64,000 nt of DNA from Paenibacillus sophorae (GTDB lineage Bacteria; Bacillota; Bacilli; Paenibacillales; Paenibacillaceae). The position numbers and the translations under genes are program-made. Every line of letters begins with the position of its first letter. Position 1 is the stretch's first letter. Of the stretch, positions 1 to 8,724 are shown piece after piece. The stretch is taken from positions 5,208,001 through 5,272,000 of the forward strand of contig NZ_CP076607.1 in assembly GCF_018966525.1 (NCBI RefSeq). Direction: 5' to 3'. Below the pieces are notes generated by a model that made no database searches, was not told the DNA's origin, and worked only from the letters and a program-made list of their open reading frames with translations.

Positions 1-309
1 CTAATAGTAGCCGCCATCTGGATGTTTTGGCATCTGCCCGCATTCTGGTTTAACGATAATTATCTCGGCATGGGCTTCGGCATCATCGGCTGGGGAATCA
101 GCCTGGCTTACGGTTCCGTTGTCCTCGCCTGGATCTGCGCAGGAAGCCGCTGGAGTATCATCCCGGTTATACTCTGGCATGGCATTTTCGATACCCTTAC
201 AGCCAGCGATCTGGCTGGACAAGTCATGGCGATGGCATGCAGCATGCTGGTCATTCTTCACGGTATTGTTCTGATGAGGAAGCTGGGCCGCCGCGGCGCC
301 CAGCCATGA
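1..309 (+). CDS. CPBP-family intramembrane protease, C-terminal part
   Basis: The reading frame is open from base 1, so the gene starts outside the window. About 102 residues remain. They are hydrophobic and contain FWHLP and WHGIFD, which resemble the two histidine motifs of the CPBP (CAAX protease/bacteriocin-processing) family. The EExxxR motif that would come first is not in the window. Two or three membrane segments are visible. The family comprises membrane metalloproteases, some linked to bacteriocin self-immunity; the substrate here is unknown. The C-terminus is basic (KLGRRGAQP). Confidence 0.7.
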   Translation, partial: LIVAAIWMFWHLPAFWFNDNYLGMGFGIIGWGISLAYGSVVLAWICAGSRWSIIPVILWHGIFDTLTASDLAGQVMAMACSMLVILHGIVLMRKLGRRGAQP

Positions 310-330
310 AATGAACTATCCCCTAATAAG

Positions 331-379
331 CAAAAGGACGCCTTCGGCAGCTGCGGAAAGCGGCTGGAGGCACCCTTTT
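331..379 (+). terminator. Possible terminator after the CPBP gene
   Basis: An imperfect inverted repeat with G-U pairs begins just after the CPBP stop codon and is flanked by AAAAGG on the left and CCCTTTT on the right. It is plausible as a Rho-independent terminator but weaker than the others in the window. Confidence 0.35.
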
Positions 380-415
380 CATCGAAATCAATTTGGATAG
401 GCCGAAAGCGGCCTT

Positions 416-1252
416 CTAGAAATTGAAATTATCCGGGTCTGGACCATAGCGATGGTTCTTGTTCAGCCCTTCAATGGCCAGAACATCTTCATCGCTGAGC
501 GTAAAGTCAAAAATGCCGGCGTTCTCACGGATACGATCGGCATGAACCGACTTCGGAATCGTAATGACGCCCTGCTGGATATCCCAGCGGAGAACGACTT
601 GGGCAGGCGTTTTTCCGTATTTCTGCGCGAGGTCCTGCAGCAGCGGAATGTCCAGATTGCCCTGCAGCAGCGGGCTCCAGGCTTCCAGTTGAATATTCTG
701 CTCACGGCAGTATTTCAGCAGCTCGCGCTGAGTCAGCAGCGGATGGAATTCCACCTGATTCGCCACAGGCACGACACCGGTGTCGTCAATGATGCTGTTC
801 AGATGATGAGTCTGAAAATTGCTGACGCCGATCGATTTGACATAGCCCTCTTTTTGCAAATGAACAAGCGCTTTCCATGTCTCGCGGAACTTATCCTTAA
901 CCGGCCAGTGGATCAGATACAAGTCGATAACATCCAGGCCAAGTTTCTTGCGGCTCGACTCGCAGGCCTTCAAGGTCTGCTCATATCCTTGTTCATTATT
1001 GAATACTTTGGTGGTAATAAACAGTTCCTCACGCGGCACCCCGGATTCCCGGATGGCTTGCCCCACGCCTTCTTCGTTCTTGTAAGCAGAGGCCGTATCA
1101 ATGCTGCGGTAGCCGATTTCTATCGCCGATTTGACCGCATGGATAACTTCATCGCCATCCTTGGTCTGCCATACACCAAGTCCCAGCCACGGCATTGTTA
1201 CTCCATCACTTAAAGTAGGTCCGCCTGTAAACGGTCCATTCAACTGACTCAT
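416..1252 (-). CDS. Aldo/keto reductase (YvgN/glyoxal reductase type)
   Basis: A 278-residue single-domain TIM-barrel NADPH-dependent oxidoreductase. The catalytic tetrad is readable: Asp52 (SIDTA), Tyr57 (SAYKNEEGVG), Lys82 (FITTKVF) and His115 (YLIHWP). The cofactor-end motif IPKSVHADRIREN is also present. Length and motifs fit the AKR5-like enzymes of Bacillales such as B. subtilis YvgN, which reduce methylglyoxal and related aldehydes. The exact substrate is inference. The gene starts at ATG and stands alone. A short GGCCG/CGGCC inverted repeat overlaps its 3' end but has no T-run. Confidence 0.9.
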   Translation of the reverse strand: MSQLNGPFTGGPTLSDGVTMPWLGLGVWQTKDGDEVIHAVKSAIEIGYRSIDTASAYKNEEGVGQAIRESGVPREELFITTKVFNNEQGYEQTLKACESSRKKLGLDVIDLYLIHWPVKDKFRETWKALVHLQKEGYVKSIGVSNFQTHHLNSIIDDTGVVPVANQVEFHPLLTQRELLKYCREQNIQLEAWSPLLQGNLDIPLLQDLAQKYGKTPAQVVLRWDIQQGVITIPKSVHADRIRENAGIFDFTLSDEDVLAIEGLNKNHRYGPDPDNFNF

Positions 1253-1434
1253 CTCTACTCCCTCCAGATTCGAATATGGATTGGATTATACAAAAATGTT
1301 TAACCGCCTATACTGCCGTCTAAGCAGAATTACCAAAATTAAGTATAGCAGATTCATTCTCGGCAAAACAAAATACAGCTCACCATATCAACCAAATTTA
1401 TGCGAACCCAAAAAAATTAAGCGCTTTCCAAATA

Positions 1435-1460
1435 TTAAAAAACGGAGCCTTCGCTCCGTT
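1435..1460 (-). terminator. Rho-independent terminator of the cupin gene
   Basis: AACGGAGC / GCTCCGTT form a perfect stem with a four-base loop. Read on the minus strand it is followed by a run of six T. Confidence 0.8.
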
Positions 1461-1509
1461 ATTACAGCAAGTATTTCACCGGCTCGGCTGTTTCCAGCAG
1501 AACCCGCCG

Positions 1510-1974
1510 CTATCCCTCCGACTTATCGATCAGCCGAAAATCGTCATAGTGGAAGCCCGGAGCCACGACGCAGGATACAAGGACCGGCTCGTCTCCGAGC
1601 GGTCTCGCGGCCTGCCATACGCCGGCGGGTATGAGCGCCTGTGGCTGCTGGCCCGCAGCGATATCAAGACCCAGCACGATTTCCTGCACATCACCGGGAC
1701 GTTCTCCATTTCCTCCAAGGCTTAACACAAGGGGGCTGCCGGCATGCCACAGCCAATGCTCATCCGACAGGACGGTATGCCACTCGGATATCTCGCCCGG
1801 ATGCAGCAGAAAATAGATCGTTGATGCCGCAGGACGGGGACCGGAGTAGTCTTCGCCCAGGAGATCCCGGGGAATTTGAACAGATGATTTCCAGATTTCC
1901 TTAAACCAGCCGCCCTCGACATGACGCTCAAGGCCAAGCAGTTCCACAAAAGGCGAAAGTTCTTTTTGTGCCAC
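1510..1974 (-). CDS. Cupin superfamily protein (DUF985)
   Basis: A 154-residue small cupin-fold protein. It starts FVELLGLERHVEGGWFKEIW and carries the family's TIYFLLHPGEISEWHTV and HWLWHAGSPL segments, with histidines typical of the jelly-roll metal site. Members bind a metal or small ligand, and the biological role is not established. I take the GTG at 1974 because AAGGAG lies 8 bases upstream. It is monocistronic, with its own terminator. Confidence 0.8.
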   Translation of the reverse strand: MAQKELSPFVELLGLERHVEGGWFKEIWKSSVQIPRDLLGEDYSGPRPAASTIYFLLHPGEISEWHTVLSDEHWLWHAGSPLVLSLGGNGERPGDVQEIVLGLDIAAGQQPQALIPAGVWQAARPLGDEPVLVSCVVAPGFHYDDFRLIDKSEG

Positions 1975-2134
1975 GTTCTTCTCTCCTTACGATATGTTCC
2001 CGCTGGTTCCGCTCCCAGGAATCCCGAAGTGAAGAATGGGACAACAAAGAGGGACACAGCACGGATCTAGTGTTGGTGCCCGTGTCCCCTACTTTAGCCG
2101 AAAACGGCTCAATTGTAAAATGAAACCCGTTAGA

Positions 2135-3067
2135 TTATTTGTCCTTACCAGCCTTGAACACGTCGGCCATCGCCCCCAAGCTTCCGAGCGTTCTGACGAC
2201 GTCAGTCGGCAGGAATACCTTGTTAGCCGGTCCTTTGGAGATCTCTCCCAAAGCTTCGAAAGACTGATACGCAAGCACCTGCTCATCCAGACCCGCGCTT
2301 CTGATGAGCTCAATCCGCAGCTTTTCCGCCTCCGCCACTGACTGAATCGCCTTGGCCTGGCCGAGCGCCTCCAGCTCCTGCGCTTGACGCAGGCCTTCCG
2401 CCTGATGAATCCGTGCTTCCCTGTCACCCTCTGCCTTCAGGATTTTACTCTGTTTATCCCCCTCCGCGCGCAGAATCATATCCTGTCTGGCCGCTTCCGC
2501 CTCCAGCACAATCGCCCGCTTGTTCCGCTCCGCCTTCATCTGCTTATCCATCGCTTCCTGAATGTCCACCGGCGGCTTGATATCGATCACTTCGACCCGC
2601 TCAATCCGCACGCCCCATTTCTCCGTCGCTTCATCGAGAGCGAGGCGGATTTCTGTCGATATTTTCTCCCGACCGGACAGCGTCTCGTCAAGCTCCAGCT
2701 TGCCGATAATCTGCCGCATCGTGGCTGTGCTGATGTTCCTCACTCCGTATACATAGTCGGAAATGCCATAGGTTGCTTCTTCCGGGCCCACCACCTGATA
2801 GAAAATAATCGTATCGATCTGCACCTGTACATTATCCTTCGTGATCACCGTCTGCGGAGGCACATTCGTCTGCTGAATCCGCAGATCATGATAGGTCCGC
2901 ACGTGGTCGATAATCGGAATCAGAATGTTCAGACCCGGCGTCAGCAGCCGGTGAAATTTACCGAGCCGTTCGACGATGCCTACTCGCTGCTGCGGAACGA
3001 TTTTGACCGTAAGCGCGATAAATGCGATCACCACAACCAAGATAACTCCAATAATCGCCAATTCCAT
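2135..3067 (-). CDS. SPFH/Band 7 membrane scaffold (stomatin/QmcA-like)
   Basis: A 310-residue protein with one N-terminal membrane segment (about residues 3-22). The SPFH domain (about 23-180) begins VPQQRVGIVERLGKF. A long charged coiled coil follows (about 180-260), rich in EAEAARQ, AEGDKQ and AEGDRE. This is the paraslipin/HflK-C-like architecture, which forms membrane microdomain assemblies. It lies 4 bases downstream of an NfeD gene. SPFH-NfeD pairs are a conserved bacterial arrangement, so they probably act together in membrane-stress or microdomain functions. Confidence 0.92.
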   Translation of the reverse strand: MELAIIGVILVVVIAFIALTVKIVPQQRVGIVERLGKFHRLLTPGLNILIPIIDHVRTYHDLRIQQTNVPPQTVITKDNVQVQIDTIIFYQVVGPEEATYGISDYVYGVRNISTATMRQIIGKLELDETLSGREKISTEIRLALDEATEKWGVRIERVEVIDIKPPVDIQEAMDKQMKAERNKRAIVLEAEAARQDMILRAEGDKQSKILKAEGDREARIHQAEGLRQAQELEALGQAKAIQSVAEAEKLRIELIRSAGLDEQVLAYQSFEALGEISKGPANKVFLPTDVVRTLGSLGAMADVFKAGKDK

Positions 3068-3071
3068 TCTC

Positions 3072-3497
3072 TTATACCTCCCAACGTTCTACTTCAATGA
3101 TGGTATTTCCTCTGCTGATGACTCTAACCTTCTCATCCACACTCAATTGCTGCAACGATGCAGCACTCCAAATATCTCCCCCGACCTTGACCTGCCCGTA
3201 TCTGCCCGGCTCGATCGGCCTAACGACGATTCCCTCTCTGCCGACAATATCGGTGCCGATGTCCTTGAAGCCCTGCGAAGCGCGGAACCTTGACACCACC
3301 GGTTTCGAGAACAGGGTCAGCCCAAGCGCAACCAAACAACCGGTCAGTACTTGAATCAGTACCGCGCCCGGTGCGGCAAGCGATACAAGACCGGCGGCAA
3401 CAGCGCCAATGCACAACCACAGCAGATAAAAAGTGAGCGTCAGCATTTCGGCGACCAGCAATATGCCGGCGGCGATAAACCAGATGATCCAGACCAT
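3072..3497 (-). CDS. NfeD family membrane protein
   Basis: A 141-residue protein. It has an N-terminal hydrophobic region of three to four helices (about residues 1-70) and a C-terminal OB-fold domain (about 85-141, with GREGIVVRPIEPGRYGQV and SAASLQQLSVDEKVRV). This short form lacks the ClpP-like protease domain of long NfeD proteins. ATG at 3497 is preferred over the TTG one codon earlier; GAAGGTGA precedes it. The neighbouring SPFH protein is its expected partner. Confidence 0.88.
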   Translation of the reverse strand: MVWIIWFIAAGILLVAEMLTLTFYLLWLCIGAVAAGLVSLAAPGAVLIQVLTGCLVALGLTLFSKPVVSRFRASQGFKDIGTDIVGREGIVVRPIEPGRYGQVKVGGDIWSAASLQQLSVDEKVRVISRGNTIIEVERWEV

Positions 3498-3681
3498 CAA
3501 ACGTCACCTTCTTTTTCGCTTTATATTAACAATAACGAAAAGAAATCTTCTGCGTTGCATCTTTTTGCATAGCAATTAACAACCGCTATACTCATTGTAT
3601 TTCTACCGGGGCGGCGTTATGATGACAGCTGGATTCTTCATCGTTCGCACGGCTTGACCAATATACTGATAGATGGCGCGG

Positions 3682-3733
3682 AACAAAAACAACCCCAGAT
3701 CTGAATGGACTGACACGCCATTCAGATCTGGGG
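3682..3733 (-). terminator. Terminator of the gerM-rph-rdgB unit
   Basis: CCCCAGATCTGAATGG and its exact complement form a 16-bp perfect stem. On the minus strand a T-rich tail (TTGTTTTTGTT) follows. It lies just after rdgB. Confidence 0.85.
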
Positions 3734-3750
3734 TCATGCTTGTTAAAACT

Positions 3751-4398
3751 TTAATTCATAGTGGCGCGGTCGCCCTGCGCGGCCAATTTCTCCGTCAGGA
3801 GCCGTAGCGCCATCCCCCTGTGACTGACCGACTGCTTCTCTTCGAGCGTAAGCTCAGCCATCGTCTTCTCAAATTCCGGAAGATAGAACAAGGGGTCGTA
3901 ACCGAAGCCTCCACCGCCTGCCGGTTCGGAAGTAATCCAGCCTTCCACGGCGCCTTCAGCCGTAAGCTCCGTAGCCGTGGACGGATCGTACAGCGACAGC
4001 GCGCAGACAAACCTTGCCGTGCTGAGAAGCGGTTGTCCGGTATCCTCGCCCTGCTTCAATCTCTCCAGCTCGCTGAGCAGCTTCAGGTTGTTTTCCTTGT
4101 CCGACGACCCTTCGCCTGCATAGCGGGCAGAATAAACACCGGGACGTCCGCCAAGCGCATCCACACAGAGTCCTGAATCGTCGGCAAGCACAGGCAGCCC
4201 GAGCGCTTCACCAATTTGCTTCGATTTTTTCAGCGCATTCTCCGCGAAGGTCGTTCCATCCTCCACTACGTCCGGCAGCTCCGGATAATCGAACATACTC
4301 TTTACCGTCAGACCAAGCGGCCTAAAAGCATGCTGAAATTCGCGAACCTTGCCGGCATTTTTAGTTGCGACAATAAGAATACCGGTTTCGGAGTTCAT
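3751..4398 (-). CDS. rdgB: XTP/dITP diphosphatase (HAM1/RdgB)
   Basis: A 215-residue house-cleaning nucleotide pyrophosphatase that removes ITP, dITP and XTP. Family motifs are present: ATKNAGKVREF at the N-terminus, LADDSGLCVDAL with the catalytic aspartate, GGGGFGYDPLF, and SHRGMAL near the end. An upstream in-frame ATG at 4473 would overlap rph by 74 bases. The start at 4398 sits one base after the rph stop and gives the standard length, so I use it. The gerM-rph-ysnA(rdgB) order is the same as in Bacillus. Confidence 0.93.
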   Translation of the reverse strand: MNSETGILIVATKNAGKVREFQHAFRPLGLTVKSMFDYPELPDVVEDGTTFAENALKKSKQIGEALGLPVLADDSGLCVDALGGRPGVYSARYAGEGSSDKENNLKLLSELERLKQGEDTGQPLLSTARFVCALSLYDPSTATELTAEGAVEGWITSEPAGGGGFGYDPLFYLPEFEKTMAELTLEEKQSVSHRGMALRLLTEKLAAQGDRATMN

Positions 4399-4399
4399 G

Positions 4400-5158
4400 C
4401 TAAACCCTTTGACCGGTCTGGCCGGATGGAATTTTGATCGCGATCGGTCCAAGGGCTTCTTTTTGGGCGGCAATCAGTTCAAGAATCCCTTGTTCGGCCA
4501 GACCTAGCAGATGATCCAGTTCTTTTCGCGAGAAGGGCCGTTCTTCCCCGGTTCCCTGCAGTTCGACGAATTCGCCGCCTCCGGTCATTACGACGTTCAT
4601 GTCAACATTGGCTTTGGAATCCTCTTCATAATTCAGATCCAGCAGCGGGCGGTCCCCCACAATACCAACGCTGATCGCCGCCAGATAATCGGTTATGGGG
4701 AACACGGTGAGACGGTGCTGCGTTACAATTTTGTTAACGGCAAACGCCAGGGCGATAAAAGAACCCGTAATCGACGCGGTTCGCGTGCCACCGTCCGCTT
4801 GAATAACGTCGCAATCCAGCGTAATATTCCGTTCGCCCAGCGCCTGCAGATTGACTACGGAACGAAGAGCCCGGCCAATGAGTCGCTGGATTTCCATGGT
4901 GCGTCCGGTCAGCTTTCCGCGTGCAGCCTCACGCTGGTTACGCGATTGCGTCGCCCGCGGCAGCATGGAATACTCCGCTGTCACCCAGCCTTTCCCCTGT
5001 CCTTTCAGAAAAGGAGGGACTTTCTCCTCCACAGTGGCCGTACAAATGACCTTGGTGTCCCCCATCTCAATAAGAACAGAGCCTTCGGCATATTTATTGA
5101 TTTGGGTCGTAATCTTCAGCGGCCGGAGCCCATCGTCGTTTCGCCCATTTGATCTCAT
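4400..5158 (-). CDS. rph: Ribonuclease PH
   Basis: A 252-residue phosphorolytic 3'-exoribonuclease that trims the 3' ends of tRNA and other RNAs. Recognised from MRSNGRNDDGLRPL at the N-terminus, LPRATQSRNQREAARG, GRTMEIQRLIGRALRSVV, and IQADGGTRTASITG, where the phosphate and RNA-binding residues lie. Full length for the family. It is in the conserved gerM-rph-rdgB arrangement, with 196 bases separating it from gerM and 1 base from rdgB. Confidence 0.96.
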   Translation of the reverse strand: MRSNGRNDDGLRPLKITTQINKYAEGSVLIEMGDTKVICTATVEEKVPPFLKGQGKGWVTAEYSMLPRATQSRNQREAARGKLTGRTMEIQRLIGRALRSVVNLQALGERNITLDCDVIQADGGTRTASITGSFIALAFAVNKIVTQHRLTVFPITDYLAAISVGIVGDRPLLDLNYEEDSKANVDMNVVMTGGGEFVELQGTGEERPFSRKELDHLLGLAEQGILELIAAQKEALGPIAIKIPSGQTGQRV

Positions 5159-5354
5159 TTTGTCTGCCTCCTACATTTGTATAGCGTAAGCTTCGTTTAA
5201 GCATCCTTTATTCTACCAAAGTGCAGGCGCAAAAGCATCTTTTTCGGCCTGGTGGCTAGGCAGCGTCCGGGCGCAATCAGGGCTCTCCTTCGTACGCAGC
5301 GTTCACGGAGCATAAGACTTTTAGAAAAATATCAAGTAATAGTTAAGTTATCCC

Positions 5355-6542
5355 TTAGAGCGGGAGTTCATTCACATATTGCGGCGCCGATACGGGCTTA
5401 CCGTAATCGACATTGTCGGTACCGGTAACCGTCTGCTTGCCGTTCATGCGGACCTGGACCATGGCATCGTCCGAGTTCTGGGCAATCGTGAGTACTACGG
5501 ACTCCAGCAGTTCGGCGGGAACCTGGCTGCCGTCATCGAACATATCGTCGTTCAGCGATACCGTGACTACCCCGTTCTGTCCTTTCTCGACGGAATCCAG
5601 CGACGTCTCTGAGGTCATTACCGTTTCCAGACCATTCTCGGAATCGGGTCCCTCAATCAACTCGTTCAGCGCTGCTTTGAGCGGGTCCTGTCCCGGCGTT
5701 ACAAAGCGGGTTACCGGAACATAATACTGGACACCGCCCGGCGAAGCTGCCGAGAAATAAACGGTAACCGTACTGAAATTCATTGAAACCGGACCTTGAG
5801 ATGGCAGATTAATTCCTATGCTGCGGGTTAGCGGACGGTCGAGCGGCGTTCCCTTAAGCGGCATCTCATCCAGCTTTTTACCGTCAACCCACAGCTGCAC
5901 TCCCGTAATTCCTTCCTGGCCGGTCAGCGTCCAAGTAACGGCCTCCATCAGTTTCCGTTCGTCAGACGGAGCATAAGTGCCGAATTTGCCGCCAAACTCG
6001 GCGACGGCCAGATTATGGTCAACCGTTACATTTTTAACTTCTGTGCCTTGTGGCAGGACACCATGGAAACCGTCGGGCAGATCTGCGGCGTAGGCTCCAC
6101 CGTCAACTAACGCTTCAAGCGACTGCTTCAGCGCACCGTCTTTGCCTGATGCAGGAAAAGTGAGCGCTACGGGAGCAAGCAGGCCGTTATCATTCTGCAA
6201 AAATACGGTCGTGCGGGCAGCTGTCGAATCGTTTTCGCCTTTAGACGCCGAATTCCCGCTTCCGGCTGCAGCGTTATTTGCCGCGGCGCCTGAATCAGCA
6301 GCGCCCCCGCCTGAGTCGCTGCCGCTTACTCCATTGTCTGCACTTTCCTCCGCAAAAGGTGCGAATACTCCGGTATCCAGCGTATTCCCGCTCGTCTGCA
6401 GCATTTGCTCCTCCACGTCGCTAGGCGGAGGGTCAATGGCAGCCGATTGGTCTGAGCCGAACCAGCCGCAGCCGGACAGCGCTAGTGGAAATGCCAGCAG
6501 GCAGGCCGCGGAAGCCAAGGCAAGTTTTTGCTTATTTTTCAT
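5355..6542 (-). CDS. gerM: GerM-type sporulation lipoprotein with two GerMN domains
   Basis: A 395-residue lipoprotein. The signal sequence ends in a lipobox LALSGC (Cys25), followed by a low-complexity Ser/Gly/Ala/Asn linker (about residues 30-110). Two GerMN repeats follow (about 120-240 and 265-385). GerM acts in spore-cortex formation and germination in Bacillus and links to the SpoIIIA-SpoIIQ channel. Position directly upstream of rph and rdgB agrees with the Bacillus gerM locus. Confidence 0.88.
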   Translation of the reverse strand: MKNKQKLALASAACLLAFPLALSGCGWFGSDQSAAIDPPPSDVEEQMLQTSGNTLDTGVFAPFAEESADNGVSGSDSGGGAADSGAAANNAAAGSGNSASKGENDSTAARTTVFLQNDNGLLAPVALTFPASGKDGALKQSLEALVDGGAYAADLPDGFHGVLPQGTEVKNVTVDHNLAVAEFGGKFGTYAPSDERKLMEAVTWTLTGQEGITGVQLWVDGKKLDEMPLKGTPLDRPLTRSIGINLPSQGPVSMNFSTVTVYFSAASPGGVQYYVPVTRFVTPGQDPLKAALNELIEGPDSENGLETVMTSETSLDSVEKGQNGVVTVSLNDDMFDDGSQVPAELLESVVLTIAQNSDDAMVQVRMNGKQTVTGTDNVDYGKPVSAPQYVNELPL

Positions 6543-6819
6543 TTGGATTTGCCCCTTTCAAGGTTATCGATACGGTTTGTACTGTTATGTATACGAGCCC
6601 CCCGGCTAAAAAATAACAACAGCTTATCCTAAAATAGCGAGTGTCTGCTGGTCACTGCAACCTCCGGTCCTCACCCGCCAAAGCTGGCGAATTCCGAATA
6701 AGTCTCCTCTTCTGGACAAATACTTCCTGTGAACGTACAATTTGACTACGGCTGGTATGGAGATCCATGCCAGCCGGTCAGAGGTCCAATCAACGACATT
6801 TTTAGCGGGGTGACTTAAC

Positions 6820-7431
6820 ATGGACGATGTGAAAATTCCTTACAGTCTGAACAGCAAAGCCGTCGCACAGGCAACGAGGGCCTGGCTTCACACACGCGGT
6901 GTAAAGATTGAAGAGATTGCGGAACTTGTCCTGCTGCTTCAGCAGAAATATTACCCTTCATTAACCATGGAGGAATGCGTTCACAATATCGAGAGGGTGC
7001 TCAGCAAGCGGGAAATACAAAATGCCGTGCTGACCGGTATTCAGCTCGATCTGCTGGCGGAAGAAGGCAAGCTGCTTCCCCCGCTTCAGGAAATGATTGA
7101 AAATGACGAAAGTCTTTACGGGGTTGATGAGATACTGGCCTTCTCCATTGTCAATGTATATGGCAGCATCGGCTTTACCAATTACGGCTATATCGACAAG
7201 CTGAAGCCTCCCGGCGTTCTGGAAAGGCTGAACGACAAAAGCGACGGGAAAGTGCACACCTTCCTGGATGACATCGTCGGGGCCATTGCTGCCGCGGCCA
7301 GCAGCCGGATTGCCCACCGCAAGCAGGCCGAGCGTGAGAAAGAGTTGGGACTTCCGCATGAACCGGAGGATAGCGAGGAGACGTCCAATACCTTGGACGC
7401 GGAGAAGATGCAGCGGAATAACGAAGCTTGA
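6820..7431 (+). CDS. pgpA: Phosphatidylglycerophosphatase A-like protein (YutG)
   Basis: A 203-residue protein of the PgpA alpha-helical family. Motifs include GVKIEEIAELV, the ECVHNIERVLSKREIQNAVLTG segment with conserved acidic and histidine residues, GSIGFTNYGYIDK, and HTFLDDIVGAIAAAASSRIAHR. The family dephosphorylates phosphatidylglycerophosphate. The Bacillus YutG subgroup is soluble-looking and its exact substrate is less certain. It is divergent from gerM and followed by a strong terminator. Confidence 0.85.
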   Translation: MDDVKIPYSLNSKAVAQATRAWLHTRGVKIEEIAELVLLLQQKYYPSLTMEECVHNIERVLSKREIQNAVLTGIQLDLLAEEGKLLPPLQEMIENDESLYGVDEILAFSIVNVYGSIGFTNYGYIDKLKPPGVLERLNDKSDGKVHTFLDDIVGAIAAAASSRIAHRKQAEREKELGLPHEPEDSEETSNTLDAEKMQRNNEA

Positions 7432-7536
7432 ATAATTTCTCACAGATAGCGTCCAACTTTCTTATTGACGGCAGTCCATTGCTGCTTTATCCGGAAGCTG
7501 GGTTTCGGAATTTTTACGTTCTGATATATTAAAAGA

Positions 7537-7570
7537 AACAGCCGGCGGAATCTTTCTTTCGCCGGCTGTT
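7537..7570. terminator. Bidirectional terminator between pgpA and the methyltransferase
   Basis: AACAGCCGGCG and CGCCGGCTGTT form an 11-bp stem, with T-rich flanks on both strands. It can serve pgpA (plus) and the convergent methyltransferase (minus). Confidence 0.8.
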
Positions 7571-7674
7571 TTGCAAAGAGAACAGCTATGTTTTTATTGA
7601 ATAAAAGAGGATCTTTCCATCCTCTCCTCCAATGCCGCTCATCTGCTCAGCTCCTGTCTCCAGTTTCTGTTCAT

Positions 7675-8409
7675 CTACGGACGAGTCCCTACAAAAATCA
7701 TGCGCGGCGAGGTTTCGGCCTCATATTTCTCCTCATCGTAGCTTCCGTGCACCGCTTCGATCGAGAGACCGGCATCCTCGATTAGATCGCGGAATTTCTC
7801 CAGCGAATACAACTTCACCCGCTCATGGTATTGTCGCGGGGTTCCATCCAATTTGGACGTTAAAATGATATCTTTCTTTACATAACCGTTCTCGATCCGC
7901 CGCTTCTCGTCAATCAGATTGTCTCCGTCTTCCCGGGTGGAATGCGGTACCAAATGGGTAATCACATAGGAAGGATTAAGGAAATCGATGATGAACTTTC
8001 CTCCCGGCTTCAGCATCCGCCGAATTTCCCGCAGAACCTTCAGATGCTCTTCGTCCTCTTCAAAGTAACCAAAGGATGTGAAGAGATTGACTACTGCATC
8101 AAAGCCGCCCTCAAGCGGCAGCTCCCGCATGTCGGACCGGACCCAGGCGACCCGTTCTGCGCCTTCCTGGGCGCGTGCCTCGCGCAGCAGCGCTTCCGAG
8201 AGGTCGATTCCGGTGACCTCGTAGCCCGCTTCCGCGAGCGCCAGCGAATGCCGTCCCATGCCGCAGCACAGGTCCAGCACTTTGGCTTTGGCCGGCAGGC
8301 CAAGCCAGCCGATCATCCGCTCGACTTCCCTCCGCGCCCCTCCGAAATCCCGATGCCTATATACAATCAGATAGTCCTCTCCAAAGCTTTTCTCATACCA
8401 TTCGCCCAT
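7675..8409 (-). CDS. Class I SAM-dependent methyltransferase
   Basis: A 244-residue protein with SAM-binding motif I VLDLCCGMGRHSLALAEAGY at about residue 40, the acidic motif II TGIDLS, and FDAVVNLFTSFGYF at motif IV. This is a type 11/25 methyltransferase fold. The substrate cannot be told from sequence. It is monocistronic and separated from the nif operon by the nif terminator. Confidence 0.85.
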   Translation of the reverse strand: MGEWYEKSFGEDYLIVYRHRDFGGARREVERMIGWLGLPAKAKVLDLCCGMGRHSLALAEAGYEVTGIDLSEALLREARAQEGAERVAWVRSDMRELPLEGGFDAVVNLFTSFGYFEEDEEHLKVLREIRRMLKPGGKFIIDFLNPSYVITHLVPHSTREDGDNLIDEKRRIENGYVKKDIILTSKLDGTPRQYHERVKLYSLEKFRDLIEDAGLSIEAVHGSYDEEKYEAETSPRMIFVGTRP

Positions 8410-8724
8410 GTCCTGTCTCCTCCCGCATGTCCGTTTTCATTTATCCCGTCTATGTTTTTGCAAATGTACCGATTATTTTACCCTCTTTTGCCGGTAAACT
8501 CAAAGCTGCAAGTCACTCGCGCTTCATGAAATATAACGATAATCTATGAGTCATTCGACACCCGGTCGCGCGGCAGATTGCCGCTTTCCGTACATAAAAG
8601 GGACCGATTCGCAAGGAAAAGCTTATCCCGTGAATCAGTCCCTTAGTTCTTGAGTTAATATTTTATCCATTGTTGCTTCAGCCCTGCCTTTGTTAGGAGC
8701 CGCTTACCAGCTTTCACCATCTTC
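8410..8724. other. 315-base intergenic region between the methyltransferase and nifV
   Basis: It contains the nif-operon terminator (8596-8642) and the methyltransferase leader. No other gene, repeat or RNA was recognised. Confidence 0.6.
8596..8642 (-). terminator. Terminator of the nif operon
   Basis: On the minus strand, GGGACTGATTC pairs with GAATCGGTCCC (one G-U pair) and is followed by TTTTAT. It lies 83 bases after the nifV stop and marks the 3' end of the nif transcript. Confidence 0.75.

Noticed and set aside
6624..6821. 65-codon minus-strand frame between gerM and pgpA
   Set aside because: No RBS or motif, in a divergent promoter region, and overlaps the pgpA start.
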